A stretch of 64,000 bases of DNA, from positions 682,001-746,000 of the forward strand of contig NZ_AP025460.1 in assembly GCF_024347315.1 (NCBI RefSeq). Direction: 5' to 3'. Positions 1 through 9,463 of this stretch are shown here, in pieces. Position 1 is the stretch's first letter. Each line of letters begins with the position of its first letter. The notes beneath the pieces are model-generated. The model was given only the letters and a program-made list of their open reading frames with translations. It did no database searches and had not been told where the DNA came from. This stretch comes from Vibrio atlanticus (GTDB taxonomy: Bacteria; Pseudomonadota; Gammaproteobacteria; Enterobacterales; Vibrionaceae). A program made the translations under genes and the position numbers.

Positions 1-1
1 G

Positions 2-1945
2 GTTCAGTTTTGGGATTTAGAGTCTCAAAATACACATTCTTACTTTGAGCGTAATGTTTTAGCTAACCCCATCGCTTTTTCTCGAAATACCCCATCTGAA
101 AACTGGTTTGCCTTTGCCGATAGCGCAAGCAACCTTACCTTTTTCTACCCTGAGTATAGTGCGCCCGTGCTGCAAAAGGGCAGTGAAGCCGAACCTAAAA
201 TTGAGCAAATCGATCTCCCTGAACCATTTTTAAATGATGAATCATCAAACGGAGCAACAATCGAAAAATTCGCGTTCTCTAAGAATGGACGTGGTATCAC
301 GGTTGCCGCTCAGCTAAGCGATCAACGAGTTTTGGTTAAGTGGTACCAGAGTGACCTTACTGGTCAGTATGTTTTTCAGAAGAGTCAATGGCTGTCGGAT
401 AAGTTGGGTTTACAGCAACAGTTGTTAGTCACACCTGATGGCCAAACCTTATATCTTCGAGCGCAATCTGATTTAGTGGTATTGAAGCTATCCGATAGCG
501 GCTTCAATGTTCGTGAAGTGATTGATCTTAGTTTGAATGATGCGAAGCACTCGGTGAAAAGTATCGATTTACTGTCTGGAGCTTATTCACTGTTGGTTAC
601 GCATGAGGACGGACAGGTTTCTCAGTGGTTCGATGTACTCAAAGATGAAAAGCGTAGCCTGACCCATATTCGAGACTTCCAACTTGCTGAACAAGTGCAA
701 TTTATCCTGCCCGATACTTATAGGAAGGGTTTTTATAGTTTCTATAAGAATGGCACATTACAAAGCCACTATACGACCAGTGAAAAGTTGTCGCTGTTCG
801 AGCGCGCATTTGATAAATCACCACAATTAGCGACTATGTCTGCTAACGAACTGCATTTGGCTACGCTGATTGATGGCACCATCAGTGTGGCTAAAGTCGA
901 TAATGAATATCCGCAAATATCATTCTCATCGCTTTGGCAAAAAGTCTGGTACGAAAGCTACCCAGAGCCGCAATACGTTTGGCAATCAACGTCGGCGAAC
1001 GATGACTTTGAAGAAAAATTCAGTTTAGTCCCTATTACGTTCGGTACCATCAAGGCTGCTCTGTTTGCGATGATGTTTGCCGTGCCGGTTGCTGTGCTCG
1101 GAGCCATTTACACCGCATACTTTATGTCTCCAAGAATGCGAAGAGTCGTGAAACCGTCGATAGAACTGATGGAAGCTCTTCCGACCGTTATCATCGGGTT
1201 CTTGGCTGGGCTTTGGTTTGCTCCCATTGTTGAAACGCATTTAACGGCCGTCTTTTCGTTAATGGTGCTATTACCACTGAGCACGCTACTGACTGGGCTT
1301 GTTTGGTTCTGTTTGCCAAAAATGGTGACGAGCCGTTTTACTAATGGTTGGCATGCTCTGATATTGATCCCGGTATTGGTGATTACAGTGATGGCAGTCT
1401 TTGCTGGTGAAAATGGTATGGAAGCCTTGTTGTTTGGTGGTGATATTCGTACCTTCTTGGCTAACTATGGCATCGACTTTGACCAACGTAATGCGCTGGT
1501 GGTTGGCTTCGCTATGGGCTTTGCTGTCATCCCTACAATTTTCACGATTGCAGAAGACGCTATTTTCTCTGTGCCAAAACATTTATCCGATGGCTCACTG
1601 GCGCTGGGCGCAACAGCGTGGCAGACCCTTATTTATGTGGTGTTATTGACGGCTAGCCCAGGTATCTTTTCTGCAATCATGATGGGGCTAGGACGAGCGG
1701 TTGGCGAGACTATGATTGTCTTGATGGCGACAGGTAACACCCCTATTCTTGACTGGAATGTTTTGGAAGGGATGAGGACATTATCGGCAACAATTGCTGT
1801 CGAGTTACCAGAGTCCGAGGTGGGTGGTTCTCACTTCCGATTGTTGTTCTTAGCAGCACTCTTACTGTTTATTTTTACGTTCGCGGTGAACTCTGTCGCA
1901 GAGTGGGTTAGACAAAGACTGAGAGATAAATATCGTGCGCTGTAG
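2..1945 (+). CDS. pstC: Phosphate ABC transporter permease PstC, long form (5' end outside window)
   Basis: Inner-membrane permease subunit of the high-affinity phosphate importer, paired with PstA and PstB. The frame is open from base 2, so the gene begins upstream; the first in-window start-like codon (GTG at about 167) lies mid-domain. About 647 residues are visible. The first ~340 are soluble and read like a beta-propeller-type domain (repeated short strands, a WDLES motif at the very start, DGQ turns); this is not part of classical ~320-residue PstC. The permease part begins near base 1020 with several membrane helices. The ABC-contact loop is GSLALGATAWQT (near base 1590), followed by GRAVGETM. 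Such long PstC proteins are known in vibrios and relatives; the role of the extra domain is unknown to me. Confidence 0.93.
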   Translation, partial: VQFWDLESQNTHSYFERNVLANPIAFSRNTPSENWFAFADSASNLTFFYPEYSAPVLQKGSEAEPKIEQIDLPEPFLNDESSNGATIEKFAFSKNGRGITVAAQLSDQRVLVKWYQSDLTGQYVFQKSQWLSDKLGLQQQLLVTPDGQTLYLRAQSDLVVLKLSDSGFNVREVIDLSLNDAKHSVKSIDLLSGAYSLLVTHEDGQVSQWFDVLKDEKRSLTHIRDFQLAEQVQFILPDTYRKGFYSFYKNGTLQSHYTTSEKLSLFERAFDKSPQLATMSANELHLATLIDGTISVAKVDNEYPQISFSSLWQKVWYESYPEPQYVWQSTSANDDFEEKFSLVPITFGTIKAALFAMMFAVPVAVLGAIYTAYFMSPRMRRVVKPSIELMEALPTVIIGFLAGLWFAPIVETHLTAVFSLMVLLPLSTLLTGLVWFCLPKMVTSRFTNGWHALILIPVLVITVMAVFAGENGMEALLFGGDIRTFLANYGIDFDQRNALVVGFAMGFAVIPTIFTIAEDAIFSVPKHLSDGSLALGATAWQTLIYVVLLTASPGIFSAIMMGLGRAVGETMIVLMATGNTPILDWNVLEGMRTLSATIAVELPESEVGGSHFRLLFLAALLLFIFTFAVNSVAEWVRQRLRDKYRAL

Positions 1946-2052
1946 TTTTAAAACTCTACCTCAATCTCTATCAATGGCTGTTCGCTGTTTGATTAGCGTA
2001 TCTCACGAACTTGGCTCTTTCTTGGGTTCAGCACGTCAGAGCAAGGTCGTTC

Positions 2053-3765
2053 ATGATGAATAAACTGAAGTCATTATTGTCTTGGATTAAATCAGGCTCT
2101 CCGTGGATCTGGCTTACGGGCGGGGCGGTGAGCATCAGTATGCTGTCGGTTCTTGGCCTAATGCTGCTGATCGGCTGGAAGGGCTTAACCTATTTTTGGC
2201 CTGCTCCTTTGTATCAATGGCAAGTGGATTCTAAAGACGCATCGTTAGTTGTCGGCCTCGATGAAACGGTATCAAAGCAAGATGTATTGATTGGTCAGTT
2301 ATATGAACGAAAATACATCCCGATAGAGCAAGTCCCACAAGTACACGACCTCTTGTCGACTCAAAACCTGTCGACTGGGCTAATACAGCGCTTAAGTATC
2401 AAAGTTGCCAACAGGGAAATTTATCCAGCGGACTTTGTTTCCATTTTGGATGTCAATTTACGTGAACCAACAACGCCGCTTAATTGGGTTGTGATTGAAC
2501 GAAGTCGAGGTGGTTATTTCTTTGGTAAACCTGTGGGTTTTAAAACCGCTTCTGGCACTTTTGACTCGAACATAGACCAAAAGCTCGAACAAGGCTTGGC
2601 GTTCGCTGATACGTTACGTAAAGAAACGTCACGTGTCGTGAACCAAGAAATTCGCAATATCAGCTGGCAATTGGAAAACCTGCGCTTAGAAAAGCGCAAG
2701 CTTGAACTCAATGAGTCAGTGAGCGATGAATACCTTACAACCTATACTCAAACTAAACTGGAATTAAACCGCCAGTTGGATGAAGCCGAAGTTAAGCTTG
2801 AGCACCTTAGAACGCAGCTTAATGTCGAAAGCTTGCTGGTTGAGGATATGACGGGCGAGTTGGTCGAGATCTCACTCAGCCACATTCTGGATTATTGGTA
2901 CCCGAATAATATGTCTTACCTAGAAAAGGTTGGGCACTGGGGCAAACAAGTTTGGAAGTTCTTATCAGAGAATCCGCGAGACTCAAACTCTGAAGGCGGT
3001 GTATTTCCTGCCATTTTCGGCACGGTACTGTTAGTTATTCTTATGTCGATCGTCGTGATGCCTCTTGGCGTAGTCGCTGCGATATATCTTCATGAATACG
3101 CAAAAAACAACGCATTAACACGTTTGATTCGTATTGCCGTAATTAACTTAGCGGGTGTACCGTCGATTGTGTATGGTGTATTCGGCTTAGGATTCTTTGT
3201 GTATACCATCGGTGGCTCAATCGATTCTTTGTTTTACGCAGAACGGTTACCCGCTCCGACATTTGGCACACCGGGTCTACTTTGGTCAGCACTAACCTTA
3301 GCGGTCTTAACGCTTCCAGTCGTTATCGTAACTACTGAAGAGGGCTTAACGCGCATTCCTAGTGCAGTGAGGCACGGTTCATTAGCGCTTGGTGCGACTC
3401 AATTTGAGACGCTTTGGCGCATTGTTTTACCGATGGCAAGCCCAGCGATTATCACTGGTTTGATTTTGGCAATCGCGAGAGCTGCGGGGGAAGTTGCACC
3501 ACTCATGCTGGTGGGTGTTGTGAAATTAGCATCCAGCTTGCCAGTCGATGGTCAGTTCCCTTATCTCCACTTAGACAGAAAGTTCATGCATTTAGGCTTT
3601 CATATCTATGATGTTGGTTTTCAAACCTCTAATATCGAAGCGGCACGACCTTTAGTGTATGCGACTTCATTTTTATTGGTTACGGTGATTGTTGGGTTGA
3701 ATTTAACAGCCATCAATATCCGTAATAACTTGCGTGAAAAATACCGAACCTTAGGACAAGATTAG
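2053..3765 (+). CDS. pstA: Phosphate ABC transporter permease PstA, long form
   Basis: Second membrane subunit of the Pst phosphate importer. I prefer the ATG at 2053 (MMNKLKSLL) because AAGG lies just upstream. The frame is open to a TTG at 2011, but that start adds residues without a good ribosome site. One N-terminal helix (about bases 2100-2175) is followed by ~275 residues of presumed periplasmic sequence. Its second half (about 2640-2880) is charged and heptad-like, probably a coiled coil. The permease proper begins near 3000. The coupling motif GSLALGATQFETLW and the following ARAAGEVAPLMLVG are typical of PstA. Classical PstA is ~295 residues, so this is about twice normal size, as is PstC. 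It is followed without a gap by pstB. Confidence 0.94.
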   Translation: MMNKLKSLLSWIKSGSPWIWLTGGAVSISMLSVLGLMLLIGWKGLTYFWPAPLYQWQVDSKDASLVVGLDETVSKQDVLIGQLYERKYIPIEQVPQVHDLLSTQNLSTGLIQRLSIKVANREIYPADFVSILDVNLREPTTPLNWVVIERSRGGYFFGKPVGFKTASGTFDSNIDQKLEQGLAFADTLRKETSRVVNQEIRNISWQLENLRLEKRKLELNESVSDEYLTTYTQTKLELNRQLDEAEVKLEHLRTQLNVESLLVEDMTGELVEISLSHILDYWYPNNMSYLEKVGHWGKQVWKFLSENPRDSNSEGGVFPAIFGTVLLVILMSIVVMPLGVVAAIYLHEYAKNNALTRLIRIAVINLAGVPSIVYGVFGLGFFVYTIGGSIDSLFYAERLPAPTFGTPGLLWSALTLAVLTLPVVIVTTEEGLTRIPSAVRHGSLALGATQFETLWRIVLPMASPAIITGLILAIARAAGEVAPLMLVGVVKLASSLPVDGQFPYLHLDRKFMHLGFHIYDVGFQTSNIEAARPLVYATSFLLVTVIVGLNLTAINIRNNLREKYRTLGQD

Positions 3766-4584
3766 ATGTTCTCGATTAATGAAACCTTGGGTTACCAAGC
3801 ACCACTTGATGTTCACAACCTGAAGGATGAGCAAATTGCTATCTCGATTGAAGGGCTAAATCTTTATTATAAAGAGAGCCAAGCACTTGATGATATCTCG
3901 ATGCAGATCCCGAAGGGGCAGGTGACGGCGTTTATCGGCCCTTCTGGCTGTGGTAAGTCGACTCTGCTGCGCTGCATTAATCGCATGAACGATCTTGTTG
4001 AAGGCTGTAAGGTTTCCGGGAAAGTGAAGCTTCATGGTAAGAATGTCTATCATCCCAAGGTAGATGTCGCGACCTTACGACGCCGTGTTGGTATGGTATT
4101 CCAGCGTCCAAACCCTTTTCCTAAATCTATCTATGAGAATGTGGTTTATGGATTGAGGCTGCAAGGCGTGAGCAACAGCCGAGATCTTGATGATGCAGTT
4201 GAGCGCTCTTTGCGTGCAGCCGCGCTATGGGATGAAGTGAAAGACCGATTGCATGAGAACGCTTTTGGTTTATCGGGTGGTCAACAGCAGCGTTTGGTTA
4301 TCGCTCGTGCGGTTGCCATCGAACCTGAAGTGCTGTTATTGGATGAGCCAACATCGGCACTCGATCCGATTTCTACTCTGACGATTGAAGAGCTGATCAA
4401 CGATCTAAAAACCCAATACACAGTGGTGATTGTTACCCACAACATGCAACAAGCCGCGCGCGTGAGTGACCATATTGCCTTTATTCATATGGGAAAATTG
4501 ATCGAGTACTCAGATACTGACTCAATTTTTACGTCTCCATTGAAAAACCAGACGGAAGACTACATTACTGGTAGATATGGCTAA
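3766..4584 (+). CDS. pstB: Phosphate ABC transporter ATP-binding protein PstB
   Basis: ATPase that drives phosphate import through PstC/PstA on the cytoplasmic face. 272 residues. Walker A GPSGCGKS is at residues 58-65, the Q-loop FQRPNPFP follows at ~112, the ABC signature LSGGQQQ is at 169-175, Walker B VLLLDEPT at 189-196 and the H-loop histidine at 225. The [13 protein letters not shown] stretch is characteristic of PstB among ABC ATPases. The ATG directly abuts the pstA stop codon, implying translational coupling. Length and all catalytic motifs are normal. Confidence 0.98.
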   Translation: MFSINETLGYQAPLDVHNLKDEQIAISIEGLNLYYKESQALDDISMQIPKGQVTAFIGPSGCGKSTLLRCINRMNDLVEGCKVSGKVKLHGKNVYHPKVDVATLRRRVGMVFQRPNPFPKSIYENVVYGLRLQGVSNSRDLDDAVERSLRAAALWDEVKDRLHENAFGLSGGQQQRLVIARAVAIEPEVLLLDEPTSALDPISTLTIEELINDLKTQYTVVIVTHNMQQAARVSDHIAFIHMGKLIEYSDTDSIFTSPLKNQTEDYITGRYG

Positions 4585-4658
4585 CCTCTACAAAGGTGTC
4601 ATCTAGAGCTAAGTCACTCTACAAAAATGGCTTTCTTCATTTCTTTCAAGGAGCAAGT

Positions 4659-5357
4659 ATGCATTTCGGTCGCCACATTTCAGGGCAATTTAATGTCGAG
4701 TTAGAATCGATCCGTACTCATGTATTGACCATGGGCGGGTTAGTGGAGCAGCAACTCTCGTTTGCAATGCAGGCGCTCCATAAAGACGATGTTGAATTGG
4801 CCAAAAAAGTAATTCGTGACGACCATAAAGTGAATGCGATGGAAGTTTCAATCGATGAAGCATGTACTCGTATTATCGCGAAGCGTCAGCCGACTGCCAA
4901 AGATCTGCGTTTGATTATGGCGATCATCAAAACCATTACTGATCTAGAACGTATTGGCGATGTGGCTTCTAAAATCGCACAGGGTGCGATTGAGATCCCT
5001 TCAACGAAAGAGCAAAAGTTTCACGTCTCGTTAGAGCCATTGTGTCGTCAGGCTATTACTATGCTGCATCAAGTATTAGATGCGTTTGCTCGTATGGATG
5101 TAGACGCGGCGGCAGAAGTACATAAACTTGATGATAAGCTGGATGCGGAATATGAAGCTGTGATTCGTCAGTTGATGACGTACATGATGGAGGATCCTAA
5201 GAACATCCCCAATATCCTGCAAGTGATGTGGTCAGCTCGTGCGATTGAGCGAGTGGGAGATCGTTGCCAAAATATCTGTGAATACATTATTTACTTTGTG
5301 AAGGGTAAAGATGTACGCCACCTTGGTGATCAAAGCCTAGATGACGCACTGAAGTAG
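4659..5357 (+). CDS. phoU: Phosphate signalling regulator PhoU
   Basis: Cytoplasmic helical protein that links the Pst transporter to the PhoR/PhoB two-component system and restrains uptake when phosphate is plentiful. The start at ATG 4659 is chosen because AAGGAG lies 5 bases upstream and the protein then begins [11 protein letters not shown], as in the family. An upstream in-frame GTG at 4596 would add 21 residues with no support. 232 residues contain two similar three-helix PhoU repeats (the E-x-x-R-x-GDxAxxI motif appears as [12 protein letters not shown] and [12 protein letters not shown]). Last gene of the pst operon. Confidence 0.97.
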   Translation: MHFGRHISGQFNVELESIRTHVLTMGGLVEQQLSFAMQALHKDDVELAKKVIRDDHKVNAMEVSIDEACTRIIAKRQPTAKDLRLIMAIIKTITDLERIGDVASKIAQGAIEIPSTKEQKFHVSLEPLCRQAITMLHQVLDAFARMDVDAAAEVHKLDDKLDAEYEAVIRQLMTYMMEDPKNIPNILQVMWSARAIERVGDRCQNICEYIIYFVKGKDVRHLGDQSLDDALK

Positions 5358-5710
5358 GTATTAACTTTAGAATCGAATAATTGCACCAAGGTTAAGGTTG
5401 ATTGTTGTGTCGTAAGGCACGAAGGTCTTATTGTGATCAAAGATATTCATATCAACACGTAGCTAAAGCATTGCATTCCCCTCTCTTCCCTCAAGCAGCT
5501 TTCGCAATGCTCTTACGTAATCTTACAAAATGAATTCTTAGGCAATATGCTTGCCTAACCTTATGTTCTTTATTGTATTTATTAAGATGGAAAGCTCACA
5601 ATAGTGGCAATTCTGGTATGTCTTATTTTTGGAACTGTATTCCAGTAAACCTTTGACTTATCCTATCGTTGAATTTATCACTTACACTCATTTACTAGGT
5701 AGATATCAGT
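5358..5710. other. Intergenic region phoU to lipoprotein gene
   Basis: 353 bases without an intact gene. The left third holds the reverse-strand outer-membrane protein relic described separately; the rest is AT-rich and should contain the promoter of the lipoprotein gene. I see no convincing terminator hairpin for the pst operon here. Confidence 0.6.
5367..5462 (-). pseudogene. C-terminal relic of an outer-membrane beta-barrel protein gene
   Basis: Read on the minus strand, 31 codons run from an in-frame stop to a natural TAA, giving a C-terminus ending TINLNLGAIIRF. Alternating hydrophobic residues ending in a terminal phenylalanine are the signature of the last strand of outer-membrane beta-barrels recognised by BamA. 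No upstream part of the gene is present. The reading is my own inference from this short peptide; chance is possible, but the exact C-terminal pattern with a stop codon makes a decayed porin-like gene more likely. Confidence 0.4.
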
Positions 5711-6406
5711 ATGAAGAAGTTTCTTTTGGTTGTGACTCCTCTTTTAACGTTAACTGCGTGCGGCAGTGTTGCCATCATGGACAAATCAGATGCGGTTAAT
5801 CAGCAGCCAGAACTCATTGTTAAAACAGATGGTGATTTTTGGGGATTAGGGCAAGAAGGGACGTTTGATATTGCAGGTATGTACCAAGGTAAATACAGCC
5901 GAAACTCATCAGGTTCAACATGGTTTGAAACAGTTTCATTTAAAGAGGGTGAGCTGGCTGCTGAAATCACTAGAGTCGATAATGGTCAAGTGTGGAACTT
6001 AGTCTGTTCTGGTGGTGGGACTTCAGTTAACTACATGGGTGTTGATTTCGGTGGCAATAAGCCTTACCGCTGTTCGGTGTCTCAAAGTAATGAGAACATA
6101 GGAGAGTTCGTTTTAGAGCCTCAATCTGGGATGATCAGTGTCAGCTTAGAAAAGAAAGAAGCTGGCTATATCCGAGTTGGCGCGAATAAATATGACGTAG
6201 AAACTGTCCATTCAAGTAAAGACCTTTTAATGTCGGTGGAAAAGCCATTAGGGTATAGCTTTAAAGAAGCTTCTAAAGAAGTTGCTGCAGCTCAAACAAA
6301 TGGAATGATAACGCTACAGACGTTACCTGAACTTAATGACGCTGAAAAAGACACATTAGTCATCGGTACTATTGCTAGCGCACTGAGCTGGCGCCCTGAA
6401 GAGTAA
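5711..6406 (+). CDS. Predicted lipoprotein of unknown function
   Basis: 231 residues with a lipoprotein signal: MKKF, a hydrophobic core and lipobox LTAC with the lipidated cysteine at residue 17. The residue after the cysteine is glycine, which does not favour inner-membrane retention, so an outer-membrane location is plausible. The rest is soluble, with one pair of cysteines in the middle (LVCSGG and PYRCSV) that could form a disulfide. I do not recognise the family. It stands alone between the pst operon and cutC, followed by a strong hairpin. Confidence 0.8.
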   Translation: MKKFLLVVTPLLTLTACGSVAIMDKSDAVNQQPELIVKTDGDFWGLGQEGTFDIAGMYQGKYSRNSSGSTWFETVSFKEGELAAEITRVDNGQVWNLVCSGGGTSVNYMGVDFGGNKPYRCSVSQSNENIGEFVLEPQSGMISVSLEKKEAGYIRVGANKYDVETVHSSKDLLMSVEKPLGYSFKEASKEVAAAQTNGMITLQTLPELNDAEKDTLVIGTIASALSWRPEE

Positions 6407-6446
6407 TATTCAATCCATCACTTTTAGCTGAACTTATTTAGAGGAA

Positions 6447-6468
6447 ACGGTGGGTGGTAACCCACCGT
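6447..6468. terminator. Perfect 9-bp hairpin after the lipoprotein gene
   Basis: ACGGTGGGT, loop GGTA, ACCCACCGT: a perfect GC-rich stem between the convergent lipoprotein and cutC genes. No T-run follows on either strand, so it is at best an imperfect terminator or an RNA-end stabiliser. Confidence 0.45.
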
Positions 6469-6551
6469 GGACTTTGAACCACCAATATACCTGAAATCTC
6501 GGTCCTTATTAGAGGTGTGACATCAGTGTCCAGTCAGCTATAGGAGCCTAC

Positions 6552-7295
6552 CTATTTATCGAGGGCTGTTCTCAGTTCTTTAATCTTATGACTACTAGCT
6601 ACTGGAATTAAGTAATCATTCAAATCATCGTGCCCCATTAAAGCTTGAGATGTTTGAGTCATGAGACTTGGTCTTGTCGATTTTGCTGATAGATGAAGAG
6701 CCTGAACCTTAGCATGCTTTAGAATCTCATAACCATTATTAGCTGTGACGCCTGCCCCTGCCATAATATCGATTCTGCCATCGGCTTGATTGACCATATC
6801 TACGAGCACATTGATGCCTTGCTCAGCATTAACAGCAAGCCCTGACGTCAGGACTCTTTCGCATCCAAGCTCAATAATCTGCTCTAGGGCCACTTTATAA
6901 TCCTGAAGTTGGTCGATTGCACGGTGGAAGGTGATGCCTAGCTTATGTTGATGAGCTTTGTTCGCGAGAGTTTGCATTGCAGGCATATCAATTTCACCGT
7001 CAGGTGTGAGTACACCCAGAACGACGCCATTCAACCCTGCTCTCGCACAAGCTTCAATATCTTCCAGCATACAGAGTATATCGTCATAATCGAATATGAA
7101 GTCACCTTGTCTCGGTCGTATCATGGCATAAACTGGTACGGACGAAATTTTTGCCGCTTGCTTCATCATTCCGAAGCTTGGAGTTAACCCGCCAAGTGCT
7201 AATGAAGAGCAAAGCTCAATTCGATTCGCGCCACCAGATAGTGCGTTATATAGAGATTCTAAGTTATCGATACAGACTTCAATTTCGGTGTTCAT
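6552..7295 (-). CDS. cutC: CutC family protein
   Basis: 247 residues forming a TIM-barrel protein of the CutC family, historically linked to copper tolerance though its biochemical role is unsettled. Recognisable motifs are the N-terminal [20 protein letters not shown] region, [46 protein letters not shown] and [10 protein letters not shown], which are CutC hallmarks in the right order. Length is normal. Transcribed alone on the minus strand, converging on the lipoprotein gene. Confidence 0.95.
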   Translation of the reverse strand: MNTEIEVCIDNLESLYNALSGGANRIELCSSLALGGLTPSFGMMKQAAKISSVPVYAMIRPRQGDFIFDYDDILCMLEDIEACARAGLNGVVLGVLTPDGEIDMPAMQTLANKAHQHKLGITFHRAIDQLQDYKVALEQIIELGCERVLTSGLAVNAEQGINVLVDMVNQADGRIDIMAGAGVTANNGYEILKHAKVQALHLSAKSTRPSLMTQTSQALMGHDDLNDYLIPVASSHKIKELRTALDK

Positions 7296-7612
7296 CGCAT
7301 TTATCCGTTCAAAAAGATACGGACGAAATCATAACAACCTAGATACGGATATGAATAGGTGGTAGCAGAGGAAAATAGGGGTAAAGTTTGTTCTTGTAAC
7401 TGCCTCTATTAAATGTTTCAGAGGCGTTTTAGGTAGAGAATTGTCGTCGGAGAGAGATGAAAAAAGCCCGAAGCGTTAACTTCGGGCTTTTAATAGGACT
7501 TTACTTCTTAACTGATTGGCGGTGCGCTTTGCGCTATTAGCTTATGCTTTATTTCTCTTTATAGAGAGTCTTCCAACCATTAACCCGCGTTGAGTTCGGG
7601 CTTAAGAGGTAA
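7296..7612. other. Intergenic region cutC to peroxiredoxin gene
   Basis: 317 bases without a gene. It contains the start region of cutC (minus strand) and the terminator of the peroxiredoxin gene at 7460-7493. I see nothing else supportable. Confidence 0.6.
7460..7493 (-). terminator. Rho-independent terminator of the peroxiredoxin gene
   Basis: AAAAAAGCCCGAAG, loop, CTTCGGGCTTTT. Read on the minus strand the stem ends in a T-run, as expected downstream of the gene ending at 7613; its A/T symmetry means it may also work on the other strand. Confidence 0.85.
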
Positions 7613-8221
7613 TTACTTGCTTAGGTCGTCAGCGTGCTCAGATAGGAATGCAGCAACACCTTGTGGAGATGCGTCCATACCTGATTTACCTTCTTCCCAT
7701 TGTGCAGGACATACTTCACCGTTCTTCTCGTGGAAGTTTAGTGCGTCTACCATGCGTAGCATTTCGTCGATGTTACGACCTAGTGGAAGATCGTTAACTA
7801 CTTGGTGACGTACAAGGCCGTCTGCGTCGATTAGGAAAGAACCACGGAAAGCAACGCCTGCTTCTGGGTGCTCAACATCGTATGCTTTGCAGATTTCGTG
7901 CTTAACGTCAGCAATTAGAGGGTATTTAACTTGACCGATACCGCCGTCAGCGATAGCAGTGTTACGCCATGCGTTGTGAGAGAATTGAGAATCGATAGAA
8001 ACACCGATTACTTCAACGCCTTTAGCTTGGAAATCTTCTAGACGGTTGTCGAAAGCGATTAGCTCTGAAGGACAAACGAAAGTGAAGTCTAGTGGGTAGA
8101 AGAAAACTACCGCTTTCTTACCTTTAGTGAATTCTGCGAAGTTGAAGTTATCAACGATCTCACCGTTACCTAGAACAGCTGCTGCAGTAAAGTCAGGGGC
8201 TTGACGACCTACTAGTACCAT
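7613..8221 (-). CDS. prxA: Typical 2-Cys peroxiredoxin (AhpC/TSA family)
   Basis: Cytoplasmic thiol peroxidase that reduces hydrogen peroxide and organic peroxides. 202 residues. The peroxidatic cysteine is Cys50 in DFTFVCPSE; the resolving cysteine is Cys171 in EVCPAQW. A GGIG segment at 93-96 matches the GGLG motif of over-oxidation-sensitive peroxiredoxins, though the matching C-terminal YF motif is not evident. AGGAG precedes the ATG. Divergent from oxyR across 209 bases, which fits OxyR control. No ahpF lies next to it, so reduction probably depends on thioredoxin or another reductase elsewhere. Confidence 0.95.
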   Translation of the reverse strand: MVLVGRQAPDFTAAAVLGNGEIVDNFNFAEFTKGKKAVVFFYPLDFTFVCPSELIAFDNRLEDFQAKGVEVIGVSIDSQFSHNAWRNTAIADGGIGQVKYPLIADVKHEICKAYDVEHPEAGVAFRGSFLIDADGLVRHQVVNDLPLGRNIDEMLRMVDALNFHEKNGEVCPAQWEEGKSGMDASPQGVAAFLSEHADDLSK

Positions 8222-8288
8222 TTGGAATCTCCTAAAAAATTAGTTGGCCCAACACATCTTTGTTTGGGCTCCGTTTCTACGGGACAAA

Positions 8289-8311
8289 CTATAGTACAAT
8301 CGGTACTATAG
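8289..8311. promoter_or_regulatory. Palindromic operator between prxA and oxyR, probable OxyR site
   Basis: CTATAGTAC, AATCG, GTACTATAG: two perfect 9-bp arms. The ATAG/CTAT words are those of the OxyR consensus, though their spacing here (11 between ATAG and CTAT) differs from the canonical 7. Its place 68 bases upstream of the prxA start, in the divergent region, supports a regulator-binding role. Confidence 0.55.
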
Positions 8312-8430
8312 AAAAAAGCGAATTAAATAGATTAAGTTAATCGAAAAAAGCGATAAGCTTATTCTTTGTCCGTTCCTTAGGTCAAATGACCTTCACTTAA
8401 GTTATCCAACTCATATTACAAAGTAATTTC

Positions 8431-9336
8431 ATGAATAAATGGCCAAGTCTTAAGCAACTTCACTATCTTGTTACTCTTCACGAAACTCGCCACTTTAGCG
8501 ACGCTGCGGATCGCTGCTTCGTGAGTCAATCGACACTAAGTAAAGGCATTCAAAATCTGGAAGAACTCATTGGTTGCCCGCTTTATGAGAAGAAAGATAA
8601 AAAGAGCCCATTGGTTTTCACTCAAGCGGGTGAGCTGGTGGTTAAGCACGGTCGAGAGTTATTGGCGAAAGGGCAAGACTTGGTTGAGCTCGGAAATCTA
8701 TGTAATGGAGACGCGATGCAAGGGCAGTTGCGAGTAGGGTGTATTCCTACTATTGCTCCATTCCTATTGTGCGATTTGGTACAAGAAGCGAACCAACGTT
8801 TTCCACAGTTGAACTTGTTGTTACGGGAAGACACGACCACTAACCTATTGGCTGCGTTGCGTCATGGTGAGTTGGATGTACTGATTCTGGCTTTGCCTGT
8901 CGATATCGACAACATGGAGAGCAAAGTTGTTGGGCAAGACCCTTTCAGAATGGTAATCAGCCGCAATCAAGCCGATGGTATTCGTGTTCCGATTAAATAT
9001 GATGACCTGCCAGACGAATCAGTATTCTTGTTGGAGAACGAGCACTGCTTAACCGAGCACGCGGTATCAGCTTGTAAGCTAACCGACAAAGAGAAGATAA
9101 ACCCGTTCACCGCCACAAGCCTACATACGTTGGTACAAATGGTGGCAAATGGCTTAGGTACTACCTTTATTCCTCAGATGGCTATCGACCATGGTTTGTT
9201 GCAAAATCAGAATTTAGTGGTGATCGACCCGCCAGGCCAACAGGCATACCGAGACATAGGCCTTGTATGGCGACCAAGTTCGTCACGTCTTGAAACCTTT
9301 CATCAGTTAGCTGATGTGGTCTCAGAATTACTTTAA
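8431..9336 (+). CDS. oxyR: Hydrogen peroxide-responsive LysR-type regulator OxyR
   Basis: 301 residues. N-terminal winged helix-turn-helix (residues ~1-60, HFSDAADRCFVSQSTLSKGIQ region) and a LysR substrate domain with the redox pair Cys206 and Cys215 in LLENEHCLTEHAVSAC. The pair is nine residues apart, exactly as Cys199/Cys208 of E. coli OxyR, and the flanking residues match. It is therefore expected to sense peroxide by disulfide formation and activate antioxidant genes, including the divergent peroxiredoxin. Normal length; terminator follows. Confidence 0.96.
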   Translation: MNKWPSLKQLHYLVTLHETRHFSDAADRCFVSQSTLSKGIQNLEELIGCPLYEKKDKKSPLVFTQAGELVVKHGRELLAKGQDLVELGNLCNGDAMQGQLRVGCIPTIAPFLLCDLVQEANQRFPQLNLLLREDTTTNLLAALRHGELDVLILALPVDIDNMESKVVGQDPFRMVISRNQADGIRVPIKYDDLPDESVFLLENEHCLTEHAVSACKLTDKEKINPFTATSLHTLVQMVANGLGTTFIPQMAIDHGLLQNQNLVVIDPPGQQAYRDIGLVWRPSSSRLETFHQLADVVSELL

Positions 9337-9361
9337 AAAACTAGAAAATAAAATTCAAAAG

Positions 9362-9391
9362 AAAAAGAGCAGCTATTTTGCTGCTCTTTTT
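9362..9391 (+). terminator. Terminator of oxyR
   Basis: AAAAAGAGCAGC, loop TATTTT, GCTGCTCTTTTT: a perfect 12-bp arm pair ending in a T-run, 25 bases after the oxyR stop. Confidence 0.9.
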
Positions 9392-9404
9392 GTTTGTTCA
9401 TTTG

Positions 9405-9433
9405 AAAAGAAAAACGCCACAAATAGTGGCGTT
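9405..9433 (-). terminator. Terminator of the chemoreceptor gene
   Basis: Stem AACGCCAC / GTGGCGTT with a 5-base loop; on the minus strand it is followed by TTTTCTTTTC. It lies about 30 bases past the stop of the minus-strand chemoreceptor gene. Confidence 0.8.
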
Positions 9434-9463
9434 AGAAGCTTATTTATCTATTTTACTATAACG

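Noticed and set aside
167..1945. GTG near 167 as the start of pstC
   Set aside because: The frame is open and protein-like right back to base 2 (VQFWDLESQN...), so the gene begins before the window.
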